Shown piece by piece: positions 33,695-36,761 of a DNA stretch of 36,761 nucleotides. This DNA comes from Amycolatopsis thailandensis (GTDB lineage: Bacteria > Actinomycetota > Actinomycetes > Mycobacteriales > Pseudonocardiaceae): NCBI RefSeq assembly GCF_002234405.1, contig NZ_NMQT01000010.1, positions 1 through 36,761 on the forward strand. The letters are read 5' to 3'. The position numbers were made by a program, and so were the translations under genes. The number at the start of each line of letters is the position of its first letter. Position 1 is the first letter of the stretch. A model generated the notes under the pieces. The model saw only the letters and a list, made by a program, of their open reading frames with translations, had not been told where the DNA came from and ran no database searches.

Positions 33695-35677
33695 GTGAGC
33701 AACACCGATCTTTTGAGCGACGTCGAAGGTGGCGCCGCCGAGTCGAACGGCGCCGTCGCTCCCAAGCGCACGGTCGGCGGATTGACCGGCAAGACCGTCG
33801 CCGAGCTGCGCTCGATCGCTGGGGAACTCGGCATCGGCGAGACCACGGGGATGCGCAAGGGCGACCTGATCGCGGCCATCCGCGAGCGCCAGGGCAAGAC
33901 CAAGCGCAAGTCCCCCGCGGCGGCGAGCGAAACGCTTCCGCTCGAGGGGATCGACGCACCGCGCAAGGCCCCGAAGGCCGAAGCGCCCAAGCAGGAGGCC
34001 CCGAAGCAGGAGGCCCCGAAGGCCGAAGCGCCGAAGGCGGAAACAGCCCCGGCCGAGGCCCCGCGCGCCGAGAAGGCTGAAAAGTCTTCGGAGAACGGCT
34101 CCGCGCCCGCCACCGAGCGGCCCGCGCAGCAGGAGAACGGCCAGCAGGACGGCCAGTCGCAGCAGGACGAGGGCGGCCGCAGCCGTCGTCGCCGCGGCTC
34201 CAACCGCGCCGCGGGTTCGCCCGAGCAGGGTGGCCAGCAGCGTGAGCGTGGCGACCGGGGTGACCGCAACGAGCGCGGCGACCGCGGTGAGCAGGGCGGC
34301 AACCGTCAGGGCAACCGCGACGGCGGTCGTGACGGCAACCGCGGCCAGGACAACCGCCAGCGCAACCAGCAGGGCGGCGGCCAGGACAACAGCCAGCGCC
34401 AGGGCCAGGGCCCGCAGGGTGACGACGACGAGGAAGGCGGCCGTCGCGGCCGTCGTTTCCGCGACCGTCGCCGCCGGGGTTCCGGCGGTGGCCGTGAGCA
34501 GGGCGGTTCGCCCGACACCGAGATCCGCGAGGACGACGTCCTGCTGCCCGTCGCGGGCATCCTGGACGTGCTCGACAACTACGCGTTCGTGCGTACGTCG
34601 GGCTACCTCGCCGGGCCGAACGACGTGTACGTCTCGCTTTCGCTGGTCCGCAAGTACGGCCTGCGCCGCGGTGACGCCATCACCGGTGTCGTGCGCCAGC
34701 CGCGTGACGGCGAGCAGCAGCGGCAGAAGTTCAACCCGCTGGTGCGCGTCGACTCGATCAACGGCCTCGAGCCGGACGAGTCCAAGCGCCGTCCCGAGTT
34801 CACCAAGCTGACCCCGCTGTACCCGAACGAGCGACTGCGCCTCGAAACCGAGCCGCACAAGCTCACCACCCGCGTCATCGACCTGGTGATGCCGGTCGGC
34901 AAGGGCCAGCGCGCGCTGATCGTTTCGCCGCCGAAGGCGGGCAAGACGACGATCATGCAGGACATCGCGAACGCGATCTCGACGAACAACCCCGAGTGCC
35001 ACCTGATGGTCGTGCTCGTGGACGAGCGTCCGGAAGAGGTCACCGACATGCAGCGGTCGGTGAAGGGTGAGGTCATCGCCTCCACCTTCGACCGCCCGCC
35101 GTCCGACCACACCTCGGTCGCGGAGCTGGCCATCGAGCGGGCGAAGCGCCTGGTCGAGATGGGCCACGACGTCGTCGTGCTGCTCGACTCGATCACCCGT
35201 CTGGGCCGTGCCTACAACCTGGCGGCCCCGGCGTCCGGCCGGATCCTCTCCGGTGGTGTCGACTCGACGGCGCTGTTCCCGCCGAAGCGTTTCCTCGGCG
35301 CGGCGCGCAACATCGAGAACGGCGGTTCGCTGACGATCTTCGCCACGACGATGGTCGAGACCGGGTCCACCGGTGACACGGTCATCTTCGAAGAGTTCAA
35401 GGGCACCGCGAACGCGGACCTCAAGCTCGACCGGAAGATCGCCGAGCGGCGCGTGTTCCCCGCGGTGGACATCAACCCGTCCGGTACCCGCAAGGAAGAC
35501 CTGCTGCTTTCGCCGGACGAGCTCGCGGTCACCCACAAGCTGCACCGGGTGCTGCACGCGCTGGACTCGCAGCAGGCCATCGACCTGCTGATCTCGCGAC
35601 TGCGCAAGACGAAGACCAACATCGAGTTCCTCATGCAGGTCTCGAAGACGGCCCTCGGCTCGAACGACGACGACTGA
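33695..35677 (+). CDS. rho: Transcription termination factor Rho
   Basis: 660 aa, longer than the ~420 aa E. coli protein because of an insertion. The N-terminal Rho_N helices (about 28-70, TVAELRSIAGELGIGETTGM) are followed by ~200 residues very rich in Lys/Ala/Pro/Glu, then Arg/Gly/Asn/Gln, with no fixed fold expected. Next come the cold-shock-like RNA-binding domain (VLLPVAGILDVLDNYAFVR) and the hexameric ATPase: PPKAGKTTI (P-loop), VLVDERPEEVTDM, VVLLDSITRLGRAYN and the Q/R-loop region GGVDSTALFPPKR. Such insertions are known in actinobacterial Rho and add RNA affinity. GTG at 33695 has AGGAAGG 6-12 nt upstream; an in-frame extension from 33533 lacks conserved content. Confidence 0.97.
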   Translation: MSNTDLLSDVEGGAAESNGAVAPKRTVGGLTGKTVAELRSIAGELGIGETTGMRKGDLIAAIRERQGKTKRKSPAAASETLPLEGIDAPRKAPKAEAPKQEAPKQEAPKAEAPKAETAPAEAPRAEKAEKSSENGSAPATERPAQQENGQQDGQSQQDEGGRSRRRRGSNRAAGSPEQGGQQRERGDRGDRNERGDRGEQGGNRQGNRDGGRDGNRGQDNRQRNQQGGGQDNSQRQGQGPQGDDDEEGGRRGRRFRDRRRRGSGGGREQGGSPDTEIREDDVLLPVAGILDVLDNYAFVRTSGYLAGPNDVYVSLSLVRKYGLRRGDAITGVVRQPRDGEQQRQKFNPLVRVDSINGLEPDESKRRPEFTKLTPLYPNERLRLETEPHKLTTRVIDLVMPVGKGQRALIVSPPKAGKTTIMQDIANAISTNNPECHLMVVLVDERPEEVTDMQRSVKGEVIASTFDRPPSDHTSVAELAIERAKRLVEMGHDVVVLLDSITRLGRAYNLAAPASGRILSGGVDSTALFPPKRFLGAARNIENGGSLTIFATTMVETGSTGDTVIFEEFKGTANADLKLDRKIAERRVFPAVDINPSGTRKEDLLLSPDELAVTHKLHRVLHALDSQQAIDLLISRLRKTKTNIEFLMQVSKTALGSNDDD

Positions 35678-35698
35678 TCTTCAGGTCGCCTTCGGTAC

Positions 35699-35753
35699 TG
35701 CAATGAAGGGGCCTTTCATAGCAAAATTTGCTATGAAAGGCCCCTTCATTGCA
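35699..35753. terminator. Perfect 27-bp palindrome after rho
   Basis: Arms 35699-35725 and 35727-35753 are exact reverse complements around one base, built on ATGAAGGGGCCTTTCAT. It starts 22 nt after the rho stop, ends 15 nt before the next gene and probably terminates rho transcription. The same GAAGGGGCC core occurs in the other intergenic repeats. Confidence 0.75.
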
Positions 35754-35768
35754 TCGCGGGGAGGCTCA

Positions 35769-36308
35769 GTGGGTTCGGTGCCGGGGCGGATCGTCGTCTA
35801 CGGGGTCACGGGTTCGGGCAAGACGACACTGGCCGGGAAGCTGGCCGAGCGGACCGGCCTGTCGTGGCATTCCGTCGACGACGACCTCGCCTGGCAGCCG
35901 GGCTGGATCCCCGTCCCCGATGACGAGCAGCGGCGCCGGATCACCGCGCTGGTCGCCGACGATCGCTGGATCATCGACGGCATGTTCGCCAAATGGCGCG
36001 ACATCGCGTTGCCGCGCGCCGAGCTGATCGTCGCGCTGGACTATCCGCGCTGGGTCTCGCTGAGCCGTCTGCTGCGCCGGACCGTGGTGCGCTGCGTCAC
36101 GCGCCGCCGGATCTGCAACGGCAACGTCGAAACGCTGCGGGGCATGCTCTCCCGCGACTCGATCATCTTGTGGCACTTCCGGTCTTACGCGCGCAAACGG
36201 CGCACGATCCGCGACTGGGCCGCGGATCCGGCGGTGCCGGTGGTGCGGCTGACCTCGCCACGCGCGACGAAACGCTGGCTGGCCCTCGTGACCGGCAAGG
36301 CCACTTAA
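35769..36308 (+). CDS. Small P-loop nucleotide kinase-like protein
   Basis: 179 aa. The Walker A motif GVTGSGKTTLAGKLA lies near residues 12-26. SVDDDLAWQPGW follows, then DRWIIDGMFAKWRDIALPRAELIVALDYPRW, the layout of the adenylate-kinase-like FlaR/topology-modulation ATPase family. A basic helical region (LLRRTVVRCVTRRRICNGN) and a short C-terminal part (VVRLTSPRATKRWL) follow. I chose GTG at 35769 (GGGGAGG 5-11 nt upstream) because the open frame to 35703 runs through the palindrome. Substrate unknown; a nucleotide or small-molecule kinase is likely. It lies where rpmE follows rho in mycobacteria, as far as I recall. Confidence 0.8.
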   Translation: MGSVPGRIVVYGVTGSGKTTLAGKLAERTGLSWHSVDDDLAWQPGWIPVPDDEQRRRITALVADDRWIIDGMFAKWRDIALPRAELIVALDYPRWVSLSRLLRRTVVRCVTRRRICNGNVETLRGMLSRDSIILWHFRSYARKRRTIRDWAADPAVPVVRLTSPRATKRWLALVTGKAT

Positions 36309-36350
36309 GGCCAATGGCGTTTTCGATACCTACGGTTCCGGCGGTTACGC

Positions 36351-36473
36351 GTGATCAGACGGACGACACGTGTGATCAGACGGACGACACCCGGTGGGAC
36401 TCGGCCGCGAGCGTGTCGTCCGTCCAATCACGTGTGTCGTCCATCTGATCGCACGTGCCGTCCAGTCAGTCAC
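36351..36473. repeat. Cluster of five 19-bp direct/inverted repeats
   Basis: GTGATCAGACGGACGACAC occurs at 36351-36369 and 36372-36390. Inverted copies with a few changes are at 36413-36431, 36434-36454 (2 nt longer) and 36455-36473. The two direct and three inverted copies could fold into a long branched stem. Confidence 0.8.
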
Positions 36474-36546
36474 ACGAAAGTGCCGATTCGCCCCGCGGGA
36501 GTGGCGAGGAGGCAAGGGTGGCGGGCTCGTGATCTCGGCGGCGGAT

Positions 36547-36599
36547 GTTCCCAATGTCGCATTTGAGACGCTCAGCGTCTCAAATGCGACATTGGGAAC
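36547..36599. repeat. Perfect 26-bp inverted repeat
   Basis: Arms 36547-36572 (starting GTTCCCAATGTCGCATTTGA) and 36574-36599 are exact reverse complements around a single C. There is no gene on either side within 200 bp, so a terminator role is uncertain. Confidence 0.85.
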
Positions 36600-36761
36600 T
36601 AGGACCGAGACGCCGGCAAGCGAACAGGACACCCGAACCCCGGCAGGCGCGCGAGCTGTCGAGCACGACACTTTCGGCCCGATGAAACCGTCCGAGCCCC
36701 GGCACCCACCCAAGTCCAAGTACATAAAGGCCCCCTTCCTTGCGCCTGAGTTCGGAAGAGC

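Larger units (their letters stand above)
36309..36741. repeat. Noncoding repeat region at the right edge
   Basis: 433 bp with no supportable gene. It contains five copies of a 19-bp element (36351-36473), a 26-bp perfect inverted repeat (36547-36599) and, from 36712, a segment (CCAAGTACATAAAGGCCCCC) that is the inverted counterpart of the repeats at 1-617. Confidence 0.75.

Noticed and set aside
35703..35768. Start of the kinase gene at 35703
   Set aside because: The first 22 codons would be the translated palindrome. GTG at 35769 has a ribosome binding site and starts at the normal place before Walker A.
36351..36473. CRISPR array
   Set aside because: Repeat units are 19 bp in both orientations with irregular short gaps, and there are no cas genes.

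Overview
The window comes from a high-GC actinomycete. It is most likely Amycolatopsis or a close relative in the Pseudonocardiaceae. The reasons are the strong GC bias at third codon positions, the gene order argS-lysA-hom-thrC-thrB-rho, a StrR/Bbr-type pathway regulator, and many AAGGGGCCCTTC-type palindromes between genes. The genus is an inference; no 16S gene or other marker is present.

Left part (1-14542, almost all minus strand). Positions 1-620 hold noncoding, palindrome-rich repeats in two units about 314 bp apart. Next comes an eight-gene biosynthetic operon read leftward from 12662 to 622: discrete carrier protein, luciferase-like flavin monooxygenase, cytochrome P450, stand-alone adenylation protein, a C-(partial C)-A-T-reductase NRPS, TPP-dependent dehydrogenase E1 alpha, E1 beta, and a DinB/TIGR03086-like protein. 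Stop/start overlaps or gaps of at most 52 nt link all the genes. Upstream and on the same strand is a StrR-like activator (12980-13987). Its promoter region carries a near-consensus StrR box and a perfect 15-bp palindrome over the -35 element. The two adenylation domains read as valine-like. With a reductase terminus, the simplest prediction is a dipeptide aldehyde that cyclises to a pyrazinone-type product and is then oxidised. The E1 pair without E2 or E3 leaves open that an acyl group is loaded on the carrier protein instead.

Middle part (14543-26761), mixed functions: three coupled genes for exported or membrane proteins of unknown function; a secreted TAP-like alpha/beta hydrolase; a two-gene unit pairing an OmpA-domain lipoprotein with a multi-spanning coiled-coil membrane protein; a gene-poor 0.8-kb stretch; a small lipoprotein; tRNA-Arg(CCG); a divergent MarR regulator/epoxide hydrolase pair sharing a perfect 17-bp palindrome; a CDF metal exporter with a palindrome inside its promoter and a DtxR-like box; and a DUF3105-DUF305 pair.

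Right part (26917-36741): argS (apparently leaderless), lysA, hom, thrC and thrB form a tightly packed operon for arginyl-tRNA, lysine and threonine synthesis. It ends in a hairpin that abuts the likely promoter of rho. Rho has a long leader and a large basic insertion. A 55-bp palindrome, a small P-loop kinase and more noncoding repeats follow, and the window closes in the same repeat family that opens it.
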